64,000 nt of DNA from UBA2166 sp964463965 (lineage in GTDB: Bacteria; Nitrospirota; Nitrospiria; Nitrospirales; UBA2166): NCBI GenBank assembly GCA_964463965.1, contig CAYXED010000008.1, forward strand, positions 30,319 to 94,318, read 5' to 3'. The notes below the pieces were generated by a model, which was not told where the DNA came from, did no database searches, and saw only the letters and a program-made list of their open reading frames with translations. A program made the position numbers and the translations under genes. Shown here piece after piece: positions 17,490 to 25,833 of the stretch (position 1 is the stretch's first letter; each line of letters begins with the position of its first letter).

Positions 17490-18875
17490 TTATCTAGTAG
17501 TAATAATGCCTGTTGCGTGTAACAATATTAGTATGACAAGAATAGGGGCAACATATCGAAGAAGATTACGCCATGAGTGATAAATAATGGTGTTGTTTAT
17601 AGCAAGCTCATCGTGGGTTGATTTTTGAGACATTATCCAAGCAGCAAATATGGCCATCAGTAAACCTCCAAGAGGTAATAATATATTTGCAGTTAACCCT
17701 TCAATGGTGTCAAAAAATGTTAGCCCTAAGAATTTTACTTTTGACCAAAGGTTGAAGGATAAAAGACAACCAATCCCAATAATCCACGCGCAAACCCCTG
17801 AGGTTAGCGCTGCCATGATGCGACTCATGCGGTAGTTCTCTATTAGCCATGTTACTACTGGTTCAAGGAGTGAGATGGAGGATGTTAGTGCCGCAAACAT
17901 AAGTAATGTGAAAAAGAGGGTTCCAAAAACTTGCCCAAATGGCATTTGCCCAAAGGCAATTGGAAGAGTTTGAAATACTAATCCAGACCCTCCTGATGGC
18001 TCCAAACCATACGTAAACACTATGGGGAAGATCGCGAGTCCAGCGAGTATAGCCACCCCAGTATCTGTCATAGCAATGATGGCAGAGGTTTGCGTAATTG
18101 ACGCTTGCTGTGGAAGGTAAGATCCATAAATCATGATAGCGCCCATACCAAGGCTAAGACTAAAAAATGCTTGTCCAAGCGCTAAAAATATTCCTGCGGC
18201 TGAGATTTTGCTGAAGTCTGGAGTGAAGAGATAGAGGAACCCGTCAGTAAATTTTTCCGTAGACATGGCATATCCAACCAGTATAATCAGGATTACACAT
18301 AGCGTGGGCATGAGAAGTCGCACTGTACGTTCAAGTCCACCGCTAACGCCTCGTGCTACTACAGTAATTGTTAAGACCATAAAGATACTATGCCAAATAA
18401 GAAGGCGTGTGGGGTTTGAAAGTAATTGTGAAAATATATTCTTTGCTTCGTCAGCAGTTGTTTCATTAAAGAGGCCTGTTATGGCGTGTAAAACATATGC
18501 GAGTGTCCATCCAGCGACGACACTGTAAAAAGTCAAAACTAAGAACCCCGCTAGGATTCCAATCCATCCAATGCATTGCCACCACGATCCTGCATTTGCT
18601 TCTTTTATCAATGTTCGCATTGTGTTCACGGGTGTTTGTTTGCCACGACGGCCGAGTAAAATTTCTGCCATCATGATTGGAATCCCGACCACAAGGACAC
18701 ATGTGACATAAATGAAAAGAAAGGCACCTCCACCATTCTCACCTGTAATATATGGAAACCTCCAGATATTACCCAAGCCAACAGCTGAACCTGTTGCCGC
18801 CAGAATAAATGCCCACTTTGAGGACCATTGGCCGTGTATGGATTGCCTAGTTTCAGGGGAGGGTGTATTCATCAT
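17490..18875 (-). CDS. Sodium-dependent transporter, SNF/SLC6 (NSS) family
   Basis: Inner-membrane sodium-coupled importer, probably of an amino acid or related compound. TM1 carries the family hallmark GSAVGLGNIWRFPYI, which forms part of the sodium and substrate sites, and about eleven to twelve membrane segments follow. I chose the ATG at 18875, preceded by AAAGGA, which gives 461 residues; the frame extends to 18923 but adds only a poorly conserved leader. It is divergent from mutM, with 86 bases between the starts. Confidence 0.88.
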   Translation of the reverse strand: MMNTPSPETRQSIHGQWSSKWAFILAATGSAVGLGNIWRFPYITGENGGGAFLFIYVTCVLVVGIPIMMAEILLGRRGKQTPVNTMRTLIKEANAGSWWQCIGWIGILAGFLVLTFYSVVAGWTLAYVLHAITGLFNETTADEAKNIFSQLLSNPTRLLIWHSIFMVLTITVVARGVSGGLERTVRLLMPTLCVILIILVGYAMSTEKFTDGFLYLFTPDFSKISAAGIFLALGQAFFSLSLGMGAIMIYGSYLPQQASITQTSAIIAMTDTGVAILAGLAIFPIVFTYGLEPSGGSGLVFQTLPIAFGQMPFGQVFGTLFFTLLMFAALTSSISLLEPVVTWLIENYRMSRIMAALTSGVCAWIIGIGCLLSFNLWSKVKFLGLTFFDTIEGLTANILLPLGGLLMAIFAAWIMSQKSTHDELAINNTIIYHSWRNLLRYVAPILVILILLHATGIITTR

Positions 18876-18961
18876 TTTTTGTCCTTTAAGAAATATAGGC
18901 ACTCGCTTGGCCACAGTATTCAATTATTCACAATATAGCAAGAGATATACTTTATAGAAGT

Positions 18962-19783
18962 ATGCCTGAATTGCCCGAAGCAGAATGTGTGGCGAGTTGT
19001 TTAAGGGAGCGTGTTTTATCGTCTACGATTCTTTCTATTTGGGTTGGTCGTGTTGACATAATTCGACATGGAAGCCGTTCGTTACACCAGTATATTGGAG
19101 CAAAAATTGTGGCAGTTGAGCGTAAGGGAAAGTGTGTCGTGTTTGTGGTTGATTATCCTGGAGGTGCTCGCTACATTGTAGCTGAACTTGGGATGACTGG
19201 ACTTTTGTTATTTCGCGATACAGTGCAAGTTTTTCCACAACACACTCATCTCATTCTGAAACTCAATGGGTTAGAAAAAGAAGTACGCTATTGGAATGCA
19301 AGAAGGTTTGGGCGCATGCACTTTTACGATTCTACTGGAATTGAGCGTTTTCTATCGGCAAGATATGGGCCGGATGCACTTCAAATTTCTTTTGAAGATT
19401 TTTCAGCCATTTTTCGTACACGTAAAGGTAGGTTAAAACGGGTACTTATGAACCAAAAAATTATTGCGGGAATAGGGAATATTTATGCAAATGAAATTCT
19501 ATTTGATGCGCGCTTGCATCCTCATCGAGAGGTCAGCACCTTACGACCGCGTGAATATAAAAATCTTTTTTCTGCGATACGGCGAATACTGAATAATGCA
19601 ATTGCTCTAGGAGGGTCCTCAATTCAAAACTTTAAACTTCCTGACGGAACTTCTGGTGGGTTTCAAGCGCGCCATGCAGTTTATCACAGGGAAGGACTTG
19701 ACTGTATTTCTGGCTGTGGGAGTACTATTCAACGTTTTTTTGAGGAACGGAGTTCTTTTGTCTGTGTGAAGTGTCAGCGGTAG
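18962..19783 (+). CDS. mutM: Formamidopyrimidine-DNA glycosylase
   Basis: Excises oxidised purines such as 8-oxoguanine and cuts the abasic site. The start MPELPE gives the catalytic Pro2 and Glu3. The helix-two-turn-helix block KIIAGIGNIYANEILFDA and the C-terminal zinc finger (cysteines in CISGC and CVKC) are complete, so the C-terminal end at 19783 is real. 273 residues, standard. Its last 59 bases overlap the 3' end of the convergent cytochrome gene. Confidence 0.95.
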   Translation: MPELPEAECVASCLRERVLSSTILSIWVGRVDIIRHGSRSLHQYIGAKIVAVERKGKCVVFVVDYPGGARYIVAELGMTGLLLFRDTVQVFPQHTHLILKLNGLEKEVRYWNARRFGRMHFYDSTGIERFLSARYGPDALQISFEDFSAIFRTRKGRLKRVLMNQKIIAGIGNIYANEILFDARLHPHREVSTLRPREYKNLFSAIRRILNNAIALGGSSIQNFKLPDGTSGGFQARHAVYHREGLDCISGCGSTIQRFFEERSSFVCVKCQR

Positions 19784-20126
19784 TTTTGAGTTTATTGTTT
19801 TCGTCTAAAGCACGGTGAGACTTTAAAACTAGATAATCAATGATTGCCTGTTTTTCCAAGTCTGTTGGTATATTTGCTCCGTAGGAAATAGCCATTTTCT
19901 CAACAGTTGTTTCCCAAAGCAACCGAGCCTGTTTCTTCGGTAGTTTTGGCTGCATTTGAATGTAGTCTAAATTATGGCAGATACTGCAATAATGTTCTAA
20001 AAGTTTCTCTCCTAGCTCTAAGGGTTGCTGTGGGGGGTCTGCTAGAGATTTTAATGGGAAGAAAATATAAAATAGCATTATGAAAAAGCTAACTTTTATG
20101 GTGAGTAGTCTTTTTTTGATGGACAT
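19725..20126 (-). CDS. Small secreted cytochrome c, SorB-like
   Basis: 133 residues with a signal peptide (about residues 1-29, SFFIMLFYIFFPLKSLA) and one haem-c motif CSICH at residues 47-51. The following NLDYIQMQ, and later WETTVEKMAISYGANIP and IIDYLV, match the pattern of SorB-type cytochrome subunits of sulfite dehydrogenases. No SorA-like molybdoenzyme is nearby, so the partner is unknown. I start at the ATG at 20126 because it begins the signal peptide; the frame is open back to 20225. The tail is polar and overlaps mutM antisense by 59 bases. Confidence 0.7.
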   Translation of the reverse strand: MSIKKRLLTIKVSFFIMLFYIFFPLKSLADPPQQPLELGEKLLEHYCSICHNLDYIQMQPKLPKKQARLLWETTVEKMAISYGANIPTDLEKQAIIDYLVLKSHRALDENNKLKTTADTSHRQKNSVPQKNVE

Positions 20127-20224
20127 ATGGGTGGTTTTTGTTTGAATTATTGTCATGGTACTAAATGCTTGGTTGATCAGGTAAAACTCTGGTGGTAGAG
20201 TGCCTGCATCTTTTGGTTTAGGCA

Positions 20225-20824
20225 ATGTTTTCTGGAATCGTAGAGGAAATAGGTACTATCAGTCAAAGTGAAACACGCACGGAGGGGGTGCGTCTGGCGG
20301 TTCAAGGACAAGTCGTCCACGAAGGACTTCAGGAAGGAGAGAGTGTCGCAGTCAATGGTGTTTGCTTAACTGTTGCGGCTATTGGGAGTAAGCAGTTTTT
20401 TGTTGATGTTTCTCCGGAAACCTTAAAAGTAACCACATTAGGGGTGGTCGATAGTGGGTCCATTGTCAATTTGGAGCGTTCGATAACCCTTCAGCAGCGT
20501 ATTGGAGGCCATTTTGTTAGTGGGCATGTTGATACTATTGGTACTATCGTAGGACTCAATCATCTGGGTAATGCTTATATCTTCAGAGTAGATTTAGATC
20601 AGAGTTTCTTAAAATATTTTGTATTGAAAGGATCGGTTGCCATTGATGGTGTAAGCTTAACAGTTAATAAAATAGTGAACGCAGGCTTCGAAGTATCGAT
20701 CATTCCTCATACTATGGAGAGAACAACTTTTGGCTCAAAGCGTGTTGGTGATTTAGTTAATATTGAAACCGACATGATGGGAAAATACATTGAAAGATTA
20801 TATGAATCACGCACTACTCAATAG
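20225..20824 (+). CDS. ribE: Riboflavin synthase, alpha chain
   Basis: Dismutates two lumazine molecules into riboflavin plus a pyrimidine product. Two similar lumazine-binding barrels are visible: MFSGIVEEIGTI and VAVNGVCLTV in the first, HFVSGHVDTIGTI and VAIDGVSLTV in the second. 199 residues, standard. The gene name ribC is also used for this enzyme. The ATG at 20225 faces the cytochrome gene across a 98-base divergent gap. No FMN riboswitch is seen upstream, and other rib genes are absent from the window. Confidence 0.93.
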   Translation: MFSGIVEEIGTISQSETRTEGVRLAVQGQVVHEGLQEGESVAVNGVCLTVAAIGSKQFFVDVSPETLKVTTLGVVDSGSIVNLERSITLQQRIGGHFVSGHVDTIGTIVGLNHLGNAYIFRVDLDQSFLKYFVLKGSVAIDGVSLTVNKIVNAGFEVSIIPHTMERTTFGSKRVGDLVNIETDMMGKYIERLYESRTTQ

Positions 20825-20883
20825 TAGCCGCAATTACTGGTTTTTTCTGGGGCACCTGTAATGAAATGAATTATGGCATATTA

Positions 20884-20913
20884 TTGACGCTAGTAAGGCG
20901 GTCGTGCGATAAT
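20884..20913 (+). promoter_or_regulatory. Candidate promoter for the ilvB-ilvN-ilvC block
   Basis: TTGACG (20884-20889) and GATAAT (20908-20913) separated by 18 bases, 74 bases before the ilvB ATG. I see no leader peptide with runs of Leu, Ile or Val codons and no T-box in the short leader. Confidence 0.5.
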
Positions 20914-20987
20914 TGGCTTAACTTTTTAGCAGTACAATAGGGGTGTTTTGCGTTAATTGTCAGGGCACAAGGAGGTAAGGTTACGAG

Positions 20988-22775
20988 ATGAAGCTAAATG
21001 GTTCTCAGATCTTTATTGAATCCCTCAAACGGGAAGGCGTTGATGATATTTTTGCACTGCCCGGGGGGGTTGTACTAAAGATTTTTGATGAGCTCCATCA
21101 ACAAAGTGACATTGAAGTTGTGCTCACTCGCCATGAGCAAGGAGCGGGGCATATGGCTGAAGGTTATGCAAAGGCCACAGGGCGTCCTGGTGTTGCCCTT
21201 GTTACCTCTGGGCCGGGGATGACCAACATCGTTACCCCTCTTGCTGACGCCTATATGGACTCTGTGCCCATTGTCGTTTTTACTGGTCAAGTTCCGACTC
21301 ATTTGATTGGTAATGATGCATTTCAGGAAGCTGACAACCTTGGTATTAGTCGTCCGTGTACCAAGCACAATTTTCTAGTTCGAGATGTGAAGGATCTTGC
21401 GAGAACAATTAAAGAGGCGTTTCATATTGCAACAACAGGAAGACCGGGCCCCGTTCTTGTTGATATACCTAAAGATGTATCGATAAATACAACCGAATTT
21501 CTATATCCAGAGACGGTGAATTTGCGTGGTTATGATCCCACGCATTTAGAAGACAAAACTCAAGTTACACGTGCTGCTGAGGCTATTTTAAATGCCGAGC
21601 GACCAGTGATTTATGTTGGTGGAGGAGCTGTATTTTCTAATGCTGACAAGGAAGTGAAAGCCTTAGCAGAGATTGGAAACATTCCTGTCGATATGACACT
21701 CATGGGTCTTGGAGTATTTCCTGGAACCCATCCATTGTCGCTTGGCATGCTGGGAATGCATGGTTCCTATACTTCAAATATGGCAATTCATAATGCTGAT
21801 CTTGTCATTGCAGTAGGTTCGCGTTTTGATGACAGAGTTACCGGAAAGACATCTGAATTTTGCCCAAAGGCAAAAATCATTCACATAGATATTGATCCCA
21901 CTTCAATTCGTAAAGTTAGAGACATTGAAGTTCATATACCAATTCTTGGTGATGTAAAAACTGTGCTTACCGAGCTCACACAGGCCTTAAAGGTTACTAT
22001 TGAAGGGAATAATGGCAATAAGAAGACTCGCCTTGAATCGTGGTGGAATCAGTTGACTGAGTGGACAAATCAACACCCTCTGACGTATGTGCAACCTGAA
22101 AATGAAGCGATCAAGCCTCAATACGTAATTGATAGATTATATAGACTAACTACGGAAAGTGATCCTATTGTTTCAACTGATGTTGGGCAGCATCAGATGT
22201 GGGCAGCACAGTATTTCAAATTCGAGCATTCCAGGAGGTGGCTAACCTCGGGTGGCTTGGGAACAATGGGTTTTGGTTTTCCTGCGGCAATAGGAGCACA
22301 GCAGGCATATCCTGATCGTCTTGTTTTATGTGTATCTGGCGATGGGAGCTTTCAAATGAACCTTCAAGAGCTTGCCACTGCGGTGTTATATAAGCTTCCT
22401 GTGAAGGTTGCAATTATAAATAATCGCTATCATGGTATGGTGCGACAATGGCAGGATCTTTTCTATGAGGGAAGATATGCCTCAAGCTATCTTTCTGACC
22501 TTCCAGACTATGTGAAGCTTGCCGAGGCCTATGGTGCAGTAGGTTTAAGGGCGACGTCTCCTCTAGATGTGGACGGGGTAATTAAAGAGGCGCTCCGTTC
22601 TGATGGGCCTGTAATTATGGATTTTGAGGTTACTCGTTCAGAGAATTGTTACCCAATGATTCCGGCTGGGGGGGCTAACCATGAGATGCTCCTTGAAGAT
22701 CCACCACATCTTGCTCAGGCTGAAAATTCTCCGGTGGGAGCGCCGGATGATAGTGACTCAGTGTTAATCGCCTGA
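20988..22775 (+). CDS. ilvB: Acetolactate synthase, large (catalytic) subunit
   Basis: Thiamine-diphosphate enzyme joining two pyruvates, or pyruvate and 2-ketobutyrate, in the first common step of valine, leucine and isoleucine synthesis. The order is normal: N-terminal pyrimidine-binding domain with the catalytic Glu in LTRHEQGAGHMAEGYA, central FAD domain with GSRFDDRVTG, and C-terminal diphosphate domain with GDGSFQMNLQELAT...NNRYHGMV. 595 residues. A clear AAGGAGGT precedes the ATG. ilvN follows 41 bases after the stop. Confidence 0.96.
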   Translation: MKLNGSQIFIESLKREGVDDIFALPGGVVLKIFDELHQQSDIEVVLTRHEQGAGHMAEGYAKATGRPGVALVTSGPGMTNIVTPLADAYMDSVPIVVFTGQVPTHLIGNDAFQEADNLGISRPCTKHNFLVRDVKDLARTIKEAFHIATTGRPGPVLVDIPKDVSINTTEFLYPETVNLRGYDPTHLEDKTQVTRAAEAILNAERPVIYVGGGAVFSNADKEVKALAEIGNIPVDMTLMGLGVFPGTHPLSLGMLGMHGSYTSNMAIHNADLVIAVGSRFDDRVTGKTSEFCPKAKIIHIDIDPTSIRKVRDIEVHIPILGDVKTVLTELTQALKVTIEGNNGNKKTRLESWWNQLTEWTNQHPLTYVQPENEAIKPQYVIDRLYRLTTESDPIVSTDVGQHQMWAAQYFKFEHSRRWLTSGGLGTMGFGFPAAIGAQQAYPDRLVLCVSGDGSFQMNLQELATAVLYKLPVKVAIINNRYHGMVRQWQDLFYEGRYASSYLSDLPDYVKLAEAYGAVGLRATSPLDVDGVIKEALRSDGPVIMDFEVTRSENCYPMIPAGGANHEMLLEDPPHLAQAENSPVGAPDDSDSVLIA

Positions 22776-22816
22776 GTTTTACGTACGGCTCACCATACAG
22801 ATCAAGAGGTGAAATT

Positions 22817-23332
22817 GTGAGCGGCGAGAACGTCGAACGGGAACATATTATTTCTCTGCTAGTTGAAAATAGATCTGGTGTGCTTGCGCGTGTTGCTGGA
22901 TTGTTTAGTGGACGTGGATACAATATTGAAAGTCTAACAGTGGCACCTACTTTGGATGAAACTGTTTCGCAGATGACGATTGTTACTAAAGGCGATGACC
23001 GTATTATTGAACAGATTCTTAAACAGCTCAATAAGTTAGTGGATGCAATTTCTGTTGTTGACTTAACGGAGAGTCCGCATATTGATCGCGGAATGGCGAT
23101 TATCAAAGTGACAACTACATCCGAAAATCGTGCAGAAGTATTTCGTATTGCAGAAATCTTTCGCGCACGTGTAATTGACTCCACAAACACAATGTATACG
23201 CTTGAGGTAACGGGCACAGGTCGAAAGATTGAGGCATTAATCTATCAACTGCAAGCTCTTGGAATTCAGGAACTTGTTCGTGCTGGGCGAATTGCAGTTG
23301 CGCGTGAACCATATGGAGAGCCTACTGGATAA
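22817..23332 (+). CDS. ilvN: Acetolactate synthase, small (regulatory) subunit
   Basis: Binds the large subunit and gives it valine feedback control. The ACT domain begins HIISLLVENRSGVLARVAGLFSGRG, followed by YNIESLTVAPT; the second, ACT-like half carries IALIYQLQALGI-type residues near the end. 171 residues, the usual length of the longer IlvH/IlvN form. GTG start with AGAGGTG upstream. It lies between ilvB and ilvC. Confidence 0.95.
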   Translation: MSGENVEREHIISLLVENRSGVLARVAGLFSGRGYNIESLTVAPTLDETVSQMTIVTKGDDRIIEQILKQLNKLVDAISVVDLTESPHIDRGMAIIKVTTTSENRAEVFRIAEIFRARVIDSTNTMYTLEVTGTGRKIEALIYQLQALGIQELVRAGRIAVAREPYGEPTG

Positions 23333-23357
23333 TTTTTATTAAGGGAGTGATTGAATC

Positions 23358-24371
23358 ATGAATGCCTTGTATGACAAAGACACTGACATTAAGAAGTTAA
23401 AGGGCAAGACTATTGCTATTCTTGGCTATGGCAGTCAAGGTCATGCACATGCCTTGAATCTCAAGGATAGTGGGATGGACGTAATTGTTGGTATACGACC
23501 AGGCGCGTCATGGGATAAGGCAGAAAAGTCAGGTCTTAAGGTAATGTCTCCTTCGGATGCAGTTGCTGCCGCGACTATTGTTATGGTTTTAGTTCCGGAT
23601 GAAATCCAAGCAAAATTGTATCAAGATGATATTGCACCTAATTTGCAACGTGGTAGTTATCTTGCTTTTGGCCATGGTTTTAATATTCATTTTGGTCAGA
23701 TTGTCCCTCCCGAGCACATAAATGTTTTTATGGTTGCACCTAAAGCGCCTGGTCATTTGGTCCGTTCTTCCTATGCAAAAGGTGGAGGCGTTCCTATGCT
23801 TTTAGCTGTTAACCAGGACCCTACTGGGGATACAGAGGCTATTGGCTTAGCCTACGCATCGGCAATTGGGGGGGGACGTGCTGGAATCCTGAAGACTGAT
23901 TTTCGTGAGGAGACAGAAACAGATCTTTTTGGGGAACAAGTAGTTCTTTGCGGAGGATTGACTGCACTGATTCAGCAAGCCTTTGAAACTTTGGTTGAAG
24001 CAGGATATGCACCTGAAATGGCCTATTTTGAATGTCTTCACGAGGTTAAACTTATTGTTGACCTGATTTATGAAGGTGGTATTTCGAATATGCGCTATTC
24101 TGTAAGTACAACTGCAAAGTATGGAGATATCACTCGAGGCCCTAGAATTGTTACAGAAGAAACTCGAGAGGAAATGCGAGATATTTTGGCCGAAATACAG
24201 AGTGGAGAATTTGCTCGTGAGTGGATTCTAGAGAATCAAGCAAATCGACCAGTTTATAATGCGCTTCTTAAAAAAGGTGAATTGCATCCAATTGAGGATG
24301 TTGGTGCAAAGCTTAGAGGTATGATGCCATGGCTTAAACAAGGAGCCTTGGTTGATCGGACAAAAAACTAG
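23358..24371 (+). CDS. ilvC: Ketol-acid reductoisomerase
   Basis: Rearranges and reduces acetolactate to dihydroxyisovalerate with Mg2+ and NADPH. The N-terminal Rossmann motif is GYGSQGHAHALNLKDSG. The knotted helical domain holds the acidic metal ligands in DLFGEQVVLCGG and the later YFECLHEVKLIVDLIYEGG. At 337 residues it is the short class I form. It is the third gene of the ilv block. Confidence 0.96.
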   Translation: MNALYDKDTDIKKLKGKTIAILGYGSQGHAHALNLKDSGMDVIVGIRPGASWDKAEKSGLKVMSPSDAVAAATIVMVLVPDEIQAKLYQDDIAPNLQRGSYLAFGHGFNIHFGQIVPPEHINVFMVAPKAPGHLVRSSYAKGGGVPMLLAVNQDPTGDTEAIGLAYASAIGGGRAGILKTDFREETETDLFGEQVVLCGGLTALIQQAFETLVEAGYAPEMAYFECLHEVKLIVDLIYEGGISNMRYSVSTTAKYGDITRGPRIVTEETREEMRDILAEIQSGEFAREWILENQANRPVYNALLKKGELHPIEDVGAKLRGMMPWLKQGALVDRTKN

Positions 24372-24384
24372 TAGGTTTCTTTAA

Positions 24385-25029
24385 GTGGGAAACTTTCTCG
24401 TTGCATCAGAATCCGTCCCATTTGTTATTCTCCTCGGGGCGTTGACGGCGCTCTTTTGGTTTCTTGATCTTGGAATTTTAAGCGCGGTTTTTGCACTTCT
24501 TATGATGTGGGTGCTGTGGTTTTTTCGAAACCCACTACGAAGAATTCCTGATGGAGTGAGTGCTATTGTTTCTCCAGCTGATGGAAAGGTTATGGAAATT
24601 GTTGAGGAAAATGAGGTTCCATTTTCTGGAGGTACAGGGACACGAATAAGTATTTTTTTAAGTATTTTTGATGTTCATATTAATCGTATTCCGTTTGCTG
24701 GTAAGGTTGTTGAAACAGGGTTTATTTCTGGAAAATATTTGGCTGCAATGAAGCCTATGGCTTCGAAAGAAAACTATAGACATGCCGTACGTATTAGGAC
24801 TTTCACTGGCAAAGAAATTTTAGTCGTCCAGATCGTAGGGTTTATTGCACGACGTATACGATGTTGGGTCAATGTTGGCGATGATGTTTTACGGGGAGAC
24901 AGGTTTGGCCTAATTCAGTTTGGATCTCGTGTTGATACATTCCTCCCGTCTGATGTGAGACTTTCGGTTCAGGTGGGTGATTATGTGAAGGGCGGAACTT
25001 CTATTCTTGGGGAGTTTAATGAAAGTTAG
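24385..25029 (+). CDS. psd: Phosphatidylserine decarboxylase, short form
   Basis: Makes phosphatidylethanolamine from phosphatidylserine at the inner membrane. Two hydrophobic stretches lie in the first 50 residues. The motif QFGSRVD near the C-terminus contains the Gly-Ser pair where the proenzyme cleaves itself to form the pyruvoyl group, as in the short 200-residue class. SPADGKVM and HINRIPFAGKV are further family blocks. GTG start 13 bases after ilvC. It overlaps pssA by 11 bases, coupling two steps of the same lipid pathway. Confidence 0.92.
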   Translation: MGNFLVASESVPFVILLGALTALFWFLDLGILSAVFALLMMWVLWFFRNPLRRIPDGVSAIVSPADGKVMEIVEENEVPFSGGTGTRISIFLSIFDVHINRIPFAGKVVETGFISGKYLAAMKPMASKENYRHAVRIRTFTGKEILVVQIVGFIARRIRCWVNVGDDVLRGDRFGLIQFGSRVDTFLPSDVRLSVQVGDYVKGGTSILGEFNES

Positions 25030-25792
25030 AGATACTATTTTTCTTGTGCCCAGTCTATTGACAACCTGCAACCTGTTTGCAGGCCTCTATGCAATAATTG
25101 CTGTAATGAACGCAAACTATCTCTTCGCCTCAATTGCACTTTTGGTTGCTATGGTTTTTGACGTGTTGGATGGGAAATTTGCTCGTTTAACAAAGACAAC
25201 AAGTCGTTTTGGGCTTGAATATGATTCTGTAGTTGACGTGGTTTCATTTGGTGTTGCCCCAGGTATTTTGATTTATGCCTGGGCACTTAGTAGCACTGGA
25301 GGAATGTTTGGTTCAGCTGTTGTATTTGCCTTTGTTGCATGTGGGGCATTAAGACTTGCTCGATTTAACTCTCAGAGCCAAGGTGCTGGAGGAACTAGCA
25401 AGTTTTTTACTGGACTTCCAGTTCCTGCTGCGGCTTCTGTAATCGCGACATTAGTAATTTTTGATCACCATATTCTGAGGCTGGGTCGTGAAGTAAAACC
25501 AGTATTGATTTTAACCATTATCCTCCTTCTTGGCTTTCTTATGGTTAGTGTAATCAAATATAGAAGTTTTAAGGATTTTAAATTCAGAAACCTTACCAAA
25601 GGAAAGCAGTTCAACTATTTGGTTATGGCTGTTTTGCTGCTGATGCTTGTTGCCGCTACTCCGGAACTAACTCTGTTTTTATTATCTGCAGGCTACGCAT
25701 TATCTGGGCCTCTTGAGAGGGTTTTTTCTTTGGCACTTAAGAGGCCCTTTGTCTCATCAACGCTTGATGAGACTAGGGAGACTAAAGATTAG
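25019..25792 (+). CDS. pssA: CDP-diacylglycerol-serine O-phosphatidyltransferase
   Basis: Makes phosphatidylserine from CDP-diacylglycerol and serine in the inner membrane. The CDP-alcohol phosphatidyltransferase signature DG-x2-AR-x8-G-x3-D-x3-D is complete (from DGKFAR to EYDSVVD). About eight membrane segments in 257 residues. The ATG at 25019, with GGGGAG upstream, lies inside the end of psd; a TTG at 25007 is less likely. The substrate call rests on similarity and on the neighbouring psd. Confidence 0.92.
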   Translation: MKVRDTIFLVPSLLTTCNLFAGLYAIIAVMNANYLFASIALLVAMVFDVLDGKFARLTKTTSRFGLEYDSVVDVVSFGVAPGILIYAWALSSTGGMFGSAVVFAFVACGALRLARFNSQSQGAGGTSKFFTGLPVPAAASVIATLVIFDHHILRLGREVKPVLILTIILLLGFLMVSVIKYRSFKDFKFRNLTKGKQFNYLVMAVLLLMLVAATPELTLFLLSAGYALSGPLERVFSLALKRPFVSSTLDETRETKD

Positions 25793-25833
25793 TTAGCTGT
25801 TATCTAAAAAAATCCTAACTTGAAAGTTTTGCT

